Program-made: the position numbers and the translations under genes
Assembly (NCBI GenBank): GCA_013822345.1
Contig: PNKH01000064.1
Location: 1-44,867, forward strand
Reading direction: 5' to 3'
Source of the DNA: Isosphaera sp.
GTDB taxonomy: Bacteria > Planctomycetota > Planctomycetia > Gemmatales > Gemmataceae
DNA length: 44,867 nucleotides
In this document: positions 1 through 7,330 of the stretch, piece by piece
Position numbering within the stretch: position 1 is the stretch's first letter
Layout of the letters: each line of letters opens with the position of its first letter
The notes under the pieces: generated by a model
The model's database searches: none
Seen by the model: the letters and a program-made list of their open reading frames with translations, nothing else
Told to the model about the DNA's origin: nothing

Positions 1-5
1 CGGGC

Positions 6-500
6 GTGGCGCTGGAGCGGGTCATCTCGGGCGGGCAGACCGGGGCGGACCGGGCGGCGCTGGCCGCCGCCCGGGCGGCCGGCCTCCCGACCGGCGGGTG
101 GATGCCGCTCGGGTTCCTCGCCCACGACGGTCCGCACCCCGAGTTCGCACACCGCTACGGGATGCGGGAGACGGCCAGTGCCCGGTACCCGCCGCGGACC
201 CGGCGGAACGTCCGCGGGTCCGACGCCACCCTGCGGATCGCCACCGTCTGGGACTCGCCCGGCGAGGTGCTGACCCTCGACCTGTGCCGCCGGTACGGGA
301 AGCCGTGCCGGGATGTGACCCCCGGCGACGGGCCGACCCCGGAGGAGGTGGCCGCCTGGGTCACCGCCGCCGGGGTGCGGGTGCTGAACGTGGCCGGAAA
401 CTCGGAGCAGACCTCGCCGGGGATCGAGGCGACCGCGACCGAGTTCCTCGCCGAGGTGTTCCGGCTCCTCCTGTTGGCCGGGATGGCGAAAGCCGAATGA
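6..500 (+). CDS. Putative molybdenum carrier-like protein
   Basis: A 164-residue protein. The N-terminal glycine-rich motif SGGQTGADRAAL (residues 8-19) is the nucleotide-binding-like loop typical of the putative molybdenum carrier family (PF12694), a Rossmann-like fold related to DprA/LOG proteins. Further conserved-looking segments are RNVRGSDATLRI in the middle and VLNVAGNSEQTSPGIE near the C-terminus, which fit the family's usual end. The length is normal for the family. The start used is a GTG only five bases into the window, so a slightly longer N-terminus cannot be excluded, but family members begin just before the SGGQTG loop, so this start is plausible. The molybdenum role is only a family annotation. 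No molybdopterin genes are nearby to support it. Confidence 0.8.
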   Translation: MALERVISGGQTGADRAALAAARAAGLPTGGWMPLGFLAHDGPHPEFAHRYGMRETASARYPPRTRRNVRGSDATLRIATVWDSPGEVLTLDLCRRYGKPCRDVTPGDGPTPEEVAAWVTAAGVRVLNVAGNSEQTSPGIEATATEFLAEVFRLLLLAGMAKAE

Positions 501-524
501 GCCGGCGGGTCGCCGGTCCGGCCG

Positions 525-767
525 TCACTCGTTTTCCGCCCGGTCGACCGGGGGCGGGGTATCGGGGTCGGCCACGTCCCCGGTGTCCGGGACTCGGCCG
601 TCCCGGGCCCGGGCCTCGTCGCTCTCCCGGAAGGCGCGGGTGACCTCGTCCGGGGCCAGGGCACCGCCCTCCAGCAGCCCGACCCACCCCAACAGCCCGT
701 CCGCGTCGGGCTCCCGCCCGAGGATGTCGCGGTACAGCCCCGCCACGAACGCCCGGGCGGGGTCGGG
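525..767 (-). pseudogene. DUF4214-domain C-terminal remnant
   Basis: About 80 codons on the minus strand read as a DUF4214-like unit: ARAFVAGLYRDILGREPDADGLLGW, then a helix ending RAFRESDEARARD. DUF4214 is normally found at the C-terminus of long secreted proteins. Here the reading frame has no convincing start, no signal peptide and no upstream domains. A coding-looking stretch just upstream (about 770-860) is in another frame, which suggests a frameshift. The tail ends PPPVDRAENE followed by a stop at 525. I read this as the decayed end of a larger gene. A short intact gene starting inside the longer frame (up to 989) is possible but less likely. Confidence 0.5.
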
Positions 768-886
768 TGGGCCATGACGGCCGCGACGGTCCGGGCTCCC
801 AGGCCCTCCAGGGACAAGAACCACTTCGACCCCTGGCGGCGGTTCAGGGAAAGAGTTGCCCGCGAGGATGAGTAGAGTTCCGCCGC

Positions 887-992
887 ACCCGGGACGTGGC
901 AACGGGGAAACCGTTGCTGACGCTGCGCGGCCACGACAACACCATCGTCGCGCCCGGGTTGTCGCCGGACGGCAAGCGGCTCTGGTCACTGG
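887..992 (+). pseudogene. WD40-repeat remnant
   Basis: About 35 codons translate to a single WD40-like unit: RDVATGKPLLTLRGHD, then LSPDGKRLWSLD. This is the standard spacing of planctomycete WD40 repeats (ATGK..LLTLxGHD...SPDGKRL). No more repeats follow. The frame runs straight into palindrome P1 at 1001 and loses all resemblance there. It is most likely the leftover of a WD40 gene destroyed by deletion, with the palindrome at the break. Confidence 0.55.
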
Positions 993-1000
993 ATGCTGTC

Positions 1001-1083
1001 GAAGCCTTTCGCATCACTGCGGCAGCGGCCTGGCTCAACCCCGCGGGTCGTGGTTCCGCTGCCGCGGTGATGCGAATGGCTTC
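1001..1083. repeat. Palindromic element P1 (singleton)
   Basis: Two 28-base arms (1001-1028 and 1056-1083) match at 26 of 28 positions as an inverted repeat around a 27-base loop. The left arm begins GAAGCCTTTCGCATCAC. It lies directly after the WD40 remnant and before P2. Confidence 0.8.
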
Positions 1084-1176
1084 GGCGGTGCGGCGGGCCG
1101 TCCGCGCCCCAGGTCGGGAGATGGACGCCGCCGCGACCGACGGCGAACGCCCAGGGGAACCCAAGGCGTTCCGCTT

Positions 1177-1242
1177 CCGTCCGAGCCCGGGGCGTGGGCG
1201 ACGGGTAGCCGCACCCGTCGCCCACGCCCCGGGCTCGGACGG
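1177..1242. repeat. Palindromic element P2 (family B)
   Basis: Perfect 30-base arms (1177-1206 and 1213-1242) around a six-base loop. It carries the GTCCGAGCCCGG module shared with P10 and P12 and the GCGTGGGCGAC module shared with P4. It begins eight bases downstream of the stop of the 1250-2053 gene, so in RNA from that gene it would form a very strong stem just after the coding region. Confidence 0.9.
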
Positions 1243-1249
1243 ATACCAT

Positions 1250-2053
1250 TCACCCGGCCGCCAGCCGCCGCACCGCCTCCGCGTGGTCGACGCCGTTCGT
1301 GGCGAGCAGCCCCTTCCGCTGGCCGAAGTCGGCCGCCTGGTACGCCACCGCCCCGCCGGCCAGGTCCGTGACCGTCCCGCCGGCCTCGGTCACCAGGACG
1401 TGCCCGGCACACACGTCCCAGTCGTAGAACGTGTCGTACACGTTCGCGTACACGTCCGCCTCGCCCCGGGCCACGAGCGCCAGCTTCACCCCGCCGGAGT
1501 ACGTCTCGACCACCCGCGCCGGCCGCAGCGCCGCGGTCGCCCGGTGCTCCTTGCCCGGCTTCACCCAGCTCCGGGCCATCACGAACTCGGCCGGCGGCCG
1601 CGCCGACACCCGGCACCGCACCGGCCCGGCGCCGCCGTCCGCCGCCCAGCACCCGCCGCCGGCGGTGGCGTACGTCACCCGGTCCCTCGCCGGCTCCGCC
1701 ACCACGCCGACGACCGGTCGGCCCTCCGCCAGGAACCCGACCATCACCGAGAACTGGCCGACCTTCCTGGCGAACCCGCGGGTGCCGTCGATCGGGTCGA
1801 CGACCCACGCCCGCGGCCCGGCCTTCGGGACGGCGTCGAACCCGGGGATCGACTCCTCGGCGCACAAGGCGTCGCCGGGAAAGCGCTCGCGGAGGAAGCG
1901 GAGGATCAGGTCCTGCGACGCCTTGTCGGCGTGGGTGCTGATCGTCACCGGCGGGTCGGGGACGGCCACGAACGACGCGTACTCCCGCCGGACCAGGTCG
2001 GCCGCCCGGTCCGCCGCCTCCAGGGCCGCCGCCAACTCCGCCTCGAACGCCAT
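1250..2053 (-). CDS. Inositol monophosphatase family phosphatase
   Basis: A 267-residue Mg2+-dependent phosphatase of the inositol monophosphatase superfamily, which includes IMPases, histidinol-phosphatases and CysQ-type bisphosphate nucleotidases. The metal-site motifs are present in order: an EES loop at about 66-68, DPIDGTRGFAR at about 86-96, and the C-terminal WDVCAGHVLVTEAGG at about 215-229. The form GTRGFAR rather than GTxNF suggests the CysQ or histidinol-phosphatase side of the family, so the substrate is uncertain. The ATG at 2053 gives a normal family length. The gene stands alone, with P2 downstream and P3 upstream, so it is probably its own transcription unit. Confidence 0.88.
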   Translation of the reverse strand: MAFEAELAAALEAADRAADLVRREYASFVAVPDPPVTISTHADKASQDLILRFLRERFPGDALCAEESIPGFDAVPKAGPRAWVVDPIDGTRGFARKVGQFSVMVGFLAEGRPVVGVVAEPARDRVTYATAGGGCWAADGGAGPVRCRVSARPPAEFVMARSWVKPGKEHRATAALRPARVVETYSGGVKLALVARGEADVYANVYDTFYDWDVCAGHVLVTEAGGTVTDLAGGAVAYQAADFGQRKGLLATNGVDHAEAVRRLAAG

Positions 2054-2085
2054 CCGGGACCCCCGCTACCTCTGGGTAGTCGACC

Positions 2086-2135
2086 GTCGCCGCTTGCGGC
2101 GGTGCGGTGCCGCCCGCACCGCCGCAAGCGGCGAC
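2086..2135. repeat. Palindromic element P3 (family A)
   Basis: Perfect 22-base arms (2086-2107 and 2114-2135) around a six-base loop. Each arm contains the smaller palindrome GCCGCTTGCGGC, the mark of family A (P3, P8, P14). It lies between two minus-strand genes, downstream of the ABC exporter. Confidence 0.9.
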
Positions 2136-2157
2136 GCGACCCGCCCGACGGACTTCC

Positions 2158-4311
2158 TCACGTCTTGATCACCGCCGCCTCGGCCGACGCGTCCGCCACC
2201 ATCTGCAGCCGCCGGTAGTAGTCGTTCATCTGCCACAGGTCGTGGTGCGACCCGGACGCCTGGACGTGCCCGTCCTTCAGCAGGAACACCCGGTTCACGG
2301 TCTTCAGCGTCGACAGCCGGTTCGCCAGGAAGATGATGGTCCGCCCGGCGGCGGCCCGCTCCAGGGTGTCGTCGAGCAGGGCCAAGGTGTCCTCGTCGAT
2401 CTCGCCGGTCGGCTCCTCGATGATCAGGACGGCCGGGTCCCGGAGCAGGGCCCGCGCCAGGGCCAGCCGGAACTTCTCCCCCGGCTTCAGCACGTGCCCC
2501 CGGTCCCCGACCACCGTCTCGTACCCGTACGGCAGCTTCTCGATGAACTGGTGGGCGTGGGCCAACTTCGCCGCCTCGATCACCTGCGGCAGGTTGAACT
2601 GCGGGTCGCCGCACCCGATGTTGTTGGCCGCGGTGTCGGTGAACACCAGGTCCTCCTGCATCACCGCCGCCACCTGCGCCCGGAGCGACTCGTGGGTCAC
2701 CCACTTGATGTTCTTGTCCTCGATCCGGACCTCCCCGGCGGTCGGGTCGAGGAACCGCGGGATGAGCGACACCAGGGCCCGCTTCGAGTCCGCGTCCGGG
2801 CCGACGACCGCCACCCGGGCCCCCGCCGGGACGGCGAAGCTGACCCCGTCCAGGAGCATCCGCCCGGTCCCCGGCTCCTCCAGCTTGACCCCGCGGAACT
2901 CGATCCGGGTGGACAGCACCGGCAGGTACTCGGCGTCGGCCGCCTCCGCCTCCCCGCCGCGCCGGGCGAAGTACTCGGCCACCGCCGCGGCCGCCTCCTG
3001 GCCGCGCCGCACCCGGGCCCGGTAGACGAACCACGCGGCCACCGGCGGGCCGAGGGACACGGTGGCGACGGCCATCACCGCCAGCCCGGCCGGGGTGAAC
3101 TCGCCGGCGATGATCGACCGCCCGGCCAGGTACATCAGCGCCACCCCGGCCAGCAGCGCGACCGCCCCGAGGAGCGGCCGGGACAGGGCGTCCCCGCGGG
3201 TCCGCCGCCACCCGGCCCGGGCCGCCTCGGCCAGCTGCCGCTCCACCCGGTTCTGGTTGAACCGGTCCATCTGGTACACCTTCACCAGCCGCAACAGCCC
3301 GAGGCTCTCGGCCAGCAGCCCGAGGGCCGAGTCGGCCTGCCGCCCGCCGACCCGCCCCTCCCGGCGGAAGTACGCCGCCGCCTGCCCGACGACCAGCCAC
3401 ACCAGGGCGGCGAAGCAGAGGAAGCAGACGGCCAGCCAGAAGTTCACCAGGAGGATCAGGACCAAGAGCCCGAGGACCATGACCGGGCTGTGGAACCGGG
3501 TGGTGAGCGACGCCTGGACGGCCGCCCCGACGGCGTCCGCCTGGCGGGTGAACAGGTGGACCGGCTCGGCCGGGCCGGCGGCCCGGACGGCGGCCGCCCC
3601 GAGCCGGTAGGTGTGCAGGTACAGGGCCCGGCGGAGGCGGTTGACGAGGTCCAGGGTGGCGGCCGCGGACAGGTACATCATGGCGTTCACCAGCACCCCG
3701 CGGGCGGCCGCCACCCCGAACGCGACCACGAACAGTCCGAACAGGTACCGGCCGTTGGCGTCCCCGCCCGGCCCCGGCCGCCACGCCCACCCGTTCCACG
3801 ACGCCGCCCACCCGGCCAGCCGCCCGGCCCACCGGTTCCGCTCCCGGACGACGAGGCTGAGCACCCCCATCCGCGGGGCCGGCTCGGCCGTCCCCTTGTC
3901 CGACAGGTACGCGTCGGCCGCCTCCGGGCTGACCCGGGCCTGGAGGGCGAGGTACACCCCGGCCCGCCACCGCAGCTCCCACTCGGCCGCCGTCGGGGCG
4001 GTGACGCCCTCCCCGCCGACCACCCGCCGGGCCTGGTCCGGGTCGGCCGCGACCCGCTTCACCGCCTCCCTCCGCTGGTCCACGTCCCGGGCGTCCCACT
4101 CGGCCGCGAACTCCTGCTGGCGGACCGGGGCGAGCTGGGAGTACGCCGGGACCAGCCCGCGCCAGACGAGCAGGTCGGCGAACAGGTACAGGAGGACGAG
4201 CAGGGCCAGGTAGGCGAGGGCGGTGCCGACGGAGCCGACGGCGGCCCCGACCCGGTCGACCGGGGCCTTCATGAAGTCGGTCTTGAGGCGCTCGAGCGCG
4301 GTGGTTTCCAC
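2158..4311 (-). CDS. ABC exporter-like protein with degenerate ATPase domain
   Basis: A 717-residue half-transporter with the type I exporter layout: a membrane segment at about 30-50, a large insert (about 55-190), further membrane spans (about 190-430) and a C-terminal nucleotide-binding domain (about 468-700). The ATPase motifs are unusual. The Walker A loop reads GPDADSKR (504-511), keeping Lys510 but losing two glycines and the Ser/Thr. The signature is LKPGE (608-612) instead of LSGGQ. Walker B ends in EE (632-633) instead of DE. The H-loop histidine is Asn664. Gln552 of the Q-loop is kept. I use GTG 4311, preceded by GAGG at a short distance, because the longer frame reads through palindrome P4. 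ATP use and cargo are unknown. Confidence 0.85.
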   Translation of the reverse strand: METTALERLKTDFMKAPVDRVGAAVGSVGTALAYLALLVLLYLFADLLVWRGLVPAYSQLAPVRQQEFAAEWDARDVDQRREAVKRVAADPDQARRVVGGEGVTAPTAAEWELRWRAGVYLALQARVSPEAADAYLSDKGTAEPAPRMGVLSLVVRERNRWAGRLAGWAASWNGWAWRPGPGGDANGRYLFGLFVVAFGVAAARGVLVNAMMYLSAAATLDLVNRLRRALYLHTYRLGAAAVRAAGPAEPVHLFTRQADAVGAAVQASLTTRFHSPVMVLGLLVLILLVNFWLAVCFLCFAALVWLVVGQAAAYFRREGRVGGRQADSALGLLAESLGLLRLVKVYQMDRFNQNRVERQLAEAARAGWRRTRGDALSRPLLGAVALLAGVALMYLAGRSIIAGEFTPAGLAVMAVATVSLGPPVAAWFVYRARVRRGQEAAAAVAEYFARRGGEAEAADAEYLPVLSTRIEFRGVKLEEPGTGRMLLDGVSFAVPAGARVAVVGPDADSKRALVSLIPRFLDPTAGEVRIEDKNIKWVTHESLRAQVAAVMQEDLVFTDTAANNIGCGDPQFNLPQVIEAAKLAHAHQFIEKLPYGYETVVGDRGHVLKPGEKFRLALARALLRDPAVLIIEEPTGEIDEDTLALLDDTLERAAAGRTIIFLANRLSTLKTVNRVFLLKDGHVQASGSHHDLWQMNDYYRRLQMVADASAEAAVIKT

Positions 4312-4467
4312 GGCGACCTCGCGGGGGTGACGGACCCGATGAACGAGCGGGGCCCCGATCCGGGGCAGGAGACTTGAGGTGAGGGTATCAGACGGGCGGG
4401 CCGGGCGGGTAGGGGAATCGGGCCCGGAGGGGGGAGCGGGGGACGTGCGGCGCCGGCGGAACCGGAC

Positions 4468-4541
4468 CCGGGGCGGGCCGGGGGGCGTGGGCGACCGGAG
4501 GGTTGTCGCCCTCCGGTCGCCCACGCCCCGGCCCGCCGGGG
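4468..4541. repeat. Palindromic element P4 (family B)
   Basis: Arms of about 33-35 bases (4468-4502 and 4509-4541) with a perfect core GCGTGGGCGACCGGAGGG beside a six-base loop. The outer halves differ by small insertions. It joins the GCGTGGGCGAC module of P2 to the GCGACCGGAGG module of P13 and P16. It lies directly downstream of the 4547-4870 gene. Confidence 0.88.
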
Positions 4542-4546
4542 CCGAC

Positions 4547-4870
4547 TTACTTCTTGACCTCGACCTTCGCGTCCTCGATCGTCAGCTTCTTGTCCTTCTC
4601 GACGACCTTGCCGGTCACCTTGGCGGCCACGTCGGTCTTGCAGCAGGCGGCGTGGTACGGCTCCTTCCCGCCCTTGTCGACGAGGTAGTAGGTGACCTTC
4701 TTGTCCCCCTCCTTGACGACCAGGGCGTTGCCGCACGCCTTGGTCTCGCTCAGCGCGCACTTGGTGCAGGTGAGCATCCCTTCGAGGGTCTTGGCGTCCT
4801 TCTTGTCCTGGGCGGCGACCGTGAACAGGGCGGCGAACCCGAGCGAGGCGGCGAGCGCGAAGCGCAGCAT
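4547..4870 (-). CDS. Small secreted cysteine-containing protein
   Basis: A 107-residue protein with a clear signal peptide (about residues 1-20, cleaved near TVAAQ). The mature part has a CTKC pair at 35-38, a Cys in the motif ETKACGNALVVK, and a CC pair in YHAACCKTD, then a Lys-rich end. The layout resembles small planctomycete exported proteins of the DUF6370 type, recalled from memory and not checked. The cysteines could bind metal or form disulfides. No catalytic function can be read. It has its own promoter-like sequence upstream (4949-4977) and P4 immediately downstream. Confidence 0.75.
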   Translation of the reverse strand: MLRFALAASLGFAALFTVAAQDKKDAKTLEGMLTCTKCALSETKACGNALVVKEGDKKVTYYLVDKGGKEPYHAACCKTDVAAKVTGKVVEKDKKLTIEDAKVEVKK

Positions 4871-4948
4871 GGGGGAACCTGTGGTGGGTGTGGAGGCGTG
4901 ACCGGTTTGCGAGTCCGGCGCCGTGCCGGCCCGGTCCGGGCGAATGAC

Positions 4949-4977
4949 ACATTACCGATCGGCATCCGGTGAATCAA
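4949..4977 (-). promoter_or_regulatory. Putative promoter of the small secreted protein
   Basis: Reading on the minus strand, TTGATT (4977-4972) and TAATGT (4954-4949) are separated by 17 bases, an acceptable sigma-70-like pair about 80 bases before the ATG at 4870. The -10 is a weak match. Confidence 0.35.
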
Positions 4978-4978
4978 T

Positions 4979-4997
4979 CAGGAACGAAAAGTTCCTG
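4979..4997. promoter_or_regulatory. Short dyad between divergent genes
   Basis: CAGGAAC and GTTCCTG (4979-4985 and 4991-4997) are perfect 7-base arms around GAAAA. The dyad lies between the putative promoters of the divergent secreted-protein gene and argB, a usual place for an operator. No regulator can be named. Confidence 0.3.
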
Positions 4998-5021
4998 CCG
5001 ATTTTCCCGACGGTGGCGCGG

Positions 5022-5050
5022 TTGACGGTCGGGGGCCGGCCCCGTAGCAT
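5022..5050 (+). promoter_or_regulatory. Putative sigma-70-type promoter of argB
   Basis: TTGACG (5022-5027) and TAGCAT (5045-5050) are separated by exactly 17 bases, 42 bases before the argB ATG. It is the best promoter match in the window. Confidence 0.55.
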
Positions 5051-5092
5051 TGTTCTTTTCCCACTCCGCACCGCCCGCCGGGGCCGGGGCCG

Positions 5093-5953
5093 ATGCCGCC
5101 TTCCCCCCTGTCCGCCGAAGCGTTCGCCGCCGCCGTGCTCCGCGTGGCGCGGTTCCGCGGCCGGCCGGTCGTGGTGAAGCTCGGCGGCAGCGCGATGGAG
5201 GACCCGGCCGCCACCGACGCCTGCCTGCGGTCCGTCGCCGCCCTCCACCTGCTCGGCGTCCCGCTCGTGCTCGTCCACGGCGGCGGGAAGCCGATCGACC
5301 GGGCGATGGCGGAGGCCGGGCTGACCCCCCGGAAGGTCGCCGGCCGGCGGTACACCGACGAGACCACGCTGGCGATCGTGGTTCGGGTGCTGAACGAGAT
5401 CAACGCCCGGCTCGTCTCGGCGATCCGGGACTTCGGCGCGGTTGCGTTCGGGGAGACCGATCTGTTGGACGGCGAACGGCTCGGGCTCGTCGGAACCGAT
5501 GGCCCGATCGACCTCGGCCGCGTCGGGCGGGTGACGGGTGTCGATCACCCCAGGTGCTGGGACGACACGTCCTGGGGCACGCCGGTCCCGGTCATCCCTT
5601 CCCTCGCGCTCGACCCGGACGGCGGGTGGCTGAACGTGAACGCTGACACCGCCGCAGCGGCCGTGGCCGGGCAACTCAACGCCAGGTCCGCGATCTTCCT
5701 CACCGACACCCCCGGTGTCCTCCGCGACCGCCACGACCCCGCCTCGCTCGTCCCCCACCTCACCGAGCGCGAGTGCCGCGACCTGATCGCGTCCGGGGTG
5801 ATCGACGGCGGGATGGTGCCGAAGGTCGAGGCGTGCTTCGAGGCGCTGGAGGCGGGGGCGAGCGCCGCCCTCATCCTCGACGGCCGGGTCCCGTTCTCGC
5901 TCCTCGACGTGTTCCTCTCCGACACGTTCACCGGGACCGAGATCACGCGGTGA
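5093..5953 (+). CDS. argB: Acetylglutamate kinase
   Basis: A 286-residue amino-acid kinase that phosphorylates N-acetylglutamate in the second step of arginine synthesis. The phosphate-binding VVKLGGSAM (about 27-35), the VHGGGKPID loop (about 62-70), the substrate-site NVNADTAAAAVA (about 182-193), the nucleotide-binding LTDTPGVL (about 203-210) and the GGMVPKV segment near the C-terminus are all present and in family order. The length is normal. The ATG at 5093 lies 42 bases after a good promoter. argD begins 49 bases downstream and argF after that, so this is the first gene of an arginine transcription unit. argC, argJ, argG and argH are not in the window. Confidence 0.95.
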   Translation: MPPSPLSAEAFAAAVLRVARFRGRPVVVKLGGSAMEDPAATDACLRSVAALHLLGVPLVLVHGGGKPIDRAMAEAGLTPRKVAGRRYTDETTLAIVVRVLNEINARLVSAIRDFGAVAFGETDLLDGERLGLVGTDGPIDLGRVGRVTGVDHPRCWDDTSWGTPVPVIPSLALDPDGGWLNVNADTAAAAVAGQLNARSAIFLTDTPGVLRDRHDPASLVPHLTERECRDLIASGVIDGGMVPKVEACFEALEAGASAALILDGRVPFSLLDVFLSDTFTGTEITR

Positions 5954-5968
5954 CGCAGCACCGGTTTT

Positions 5969-6002
5969 CCCAACCCCCAATCTCCCATCCCAACCCCCCC
6001 CC
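5969..6002 (-). other. G-quadruplex / i-motif consensus abutting the argD start
   Basis: The plus strand has five C-tracts of 3, 5, 3, 3 and 9 bases (5969-5971, 5974-5978, 5984-5986, 5989-5991, 5994-6002), joined by loops of 2, 5, 2 and 2 bases. The minus strand therefore meets the four-tract G-quadruplex consensus with short loops. It ends directly against the argD ATG and leaves that gene without any Shine-Dalgarno sequence. Confidence 0.6.
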
Positions 6003-7196
6003 ATGCCGACGAGTGAACAGGTCATCGGCCTCGCCAAGCAGTTCCTGACCCCGAACTACACCCGGTACCCGGTGTGCCTCGTCCGGGGCGAGAACTCGTG
6101 GGTGTGGGACGCCGAGGGGAACCGGTACCTGGACTTCTTCCCCGGGTGGGGGTGCGGGCTGCTCGGCCACTGCCCGCCGCGGGTGGTGCGGGCCGTCCAG
6201 GAGCAGGTGGCGACGCTGATCCACGTCCCGAACACGTGGTACACGGAGCCGCAGGCCCTGCTCGGGAAAGCGCTCGCGGAGCGGTGGGGCGCCGCCGGGG
6301 TGTGCTTCTTCTGCAACAGCGGGGCGGAGGCGAACGAGGCGGCGATCAAGCTCGCCCGGCTGAACGGCAAGCCGCGCGGGCGGTACAAGATCGTCACCCT
6401 GACCGGGAGCTTCCACGGCCGGACGATGGCCGCCCTGACCGCGACCGCCCAGCCGAAGTACCACGCCGGCGTCGAGCCGATGCTGCCGGGGTTCAGCTAC
6501 GCCCCGTTCGGCGACCTCGCGGCGATCGAGAAGGCGGTGGACGGCGAGACGTGTGCGGTGATGCTGGAGCCGATCCAGGGGGAGGGCGGGGTGAACCTGC
6601 CGCCGGCCGGGTTCCTGGAGGGGGTGCGGGAGCTGTGCGACCGGCACGGGCTCTTGATGATCCTCGACGAGGTGCAGACCGGGACCGGGCGGACCGGGAC
6701 GTGGTACGCCCACCAGCACTGGGGCGTGCAACCGGACATCGTCACCCTGGCGAAGGCGCTGGCCGGCGGGGTGGCGATGGGCGGGCTGATCGCCCGGCCG
6801 GAGGTCGGGGAGAAGTTGAAGGCCGGGACCCACGCGGCGACGTTCGGCGGCAACCCGCTGGCGGCCCGGGCGGCGCTCGCCACGATCGAGACGATCGAGG
6901 CCGAGGGCCTGCTCGACCGGGCGGTACGGATCGGGGAGCGGTTCCGGGCGCGGTTCGAGGCGCTGCGGGAGGCGTGCCCGCTGGTCGCCGACGTGCGGGT
7001 GAAGGGGGCGATGATCGGGGTGGAGTTGGCGGTCGAGGGGGCGGCGGTGGTGCAGGGGTGCCTGGGGCGCGGGCTGCTCATCAACTGCACCCACCAGACG
7101 GTGCTGCGGCTCCTCCCGGCCCTGACCGTGACGGACGAGCAGATCGACGCGGGGTGTGACATCATCGCCGACGTGGTGACCCGAATGCGGGTGTAA
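6003..7196 (+). CDS. argD: Acetylornithine aminotransferase
   Basis: A 397-residue class III PLP-dependent aminotransferase that transfers an amino group from glutamate to N-acetylglutamate semialdehyde. Visible motifs are NSGAEANEAAIKLAR, SFHGRTMAAL, LEPIQGEGGVN, the cofactor-site DEVQTGTGRTG, and TLAKALAGG, which holds the lysine that forms the Schiff base with PLP. FGGNPLAARAAL follows. The length matches ArgD. It sits between argB and argF, which supports the arginine assignment over other class III enzymes. The ATG follows an unbroken C-tract with no ribosome-binding site, so translation may depend on coupling to argB or on a leaderless-like mode. Confidence 0.93.
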   Translation: MPTSEQVIGLAKQFLTPNYTRYPVCLVRGENSWVWDAEGNRYLDFFPGWGCGLLGHCPPRVVRAVQEQVATLIHVPNTWYTEPQALLGKALAERWGAAGVCFFCNSGAEANEAAIKLARLNGKPRGRYKIVTLTGSFHGRTMAALTATAQPKYHAGVEPMLPGFSYAPFGDLAAIEKAVDGETCAVMLEPIQGEGGVNLPPAGFLEGVRELCDRHGLLMILDEVQTGTGRTGTWYAHQHWGVQPDIVTLAKALAGGVAMGGLIARPEVGEKLKAGTHAATFGGNPLAARAALATIETIEAEGLLDRAVRIGERFRARFEALREACPLVADVRVKGAMIGVELAVEGAAVVQGCLGRGLLINCTHQTVLRLLPALTVTDEQIDAGCDIIADVVTRMRV

Positions 7197-7203
7197 CGGT
7201 CTC

Positions 7204-7307
7204 CCCGGGGTTCACACCCCGGGCTATCACCTGCCCACCCCTTCGGGGTTCAAGGCATTCAGCCCCGAAGGGGCGGCGAGCCAATAGCCCGGGGTGTGAA
7301 CCCCGGG
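7204..7307. repeat. Palindromic element P5 (singleton, nested)
   Basis: Outer perfect arms of 24 bases (7204-7227 and 7284-7307) enclose inner perfect arms of 11 bases (7238-7248 and 7263-7273). Each outer arm also folds alone as CCCGGGG-TTCACA-CCCCGGG. It sits between argD and argF. Confidence 0.9.
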
Positions 7308-7330
7308 CGGCCTAGCGGGTCCCGGCACCC

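Noticed and set aside
2107-4377. Long open frame opposite the ABC exporter
   Set aside because: High-GC antisense shadow with Arg/Pro/Gly-rich translation and no domain. The ABC frame has clear motifs.
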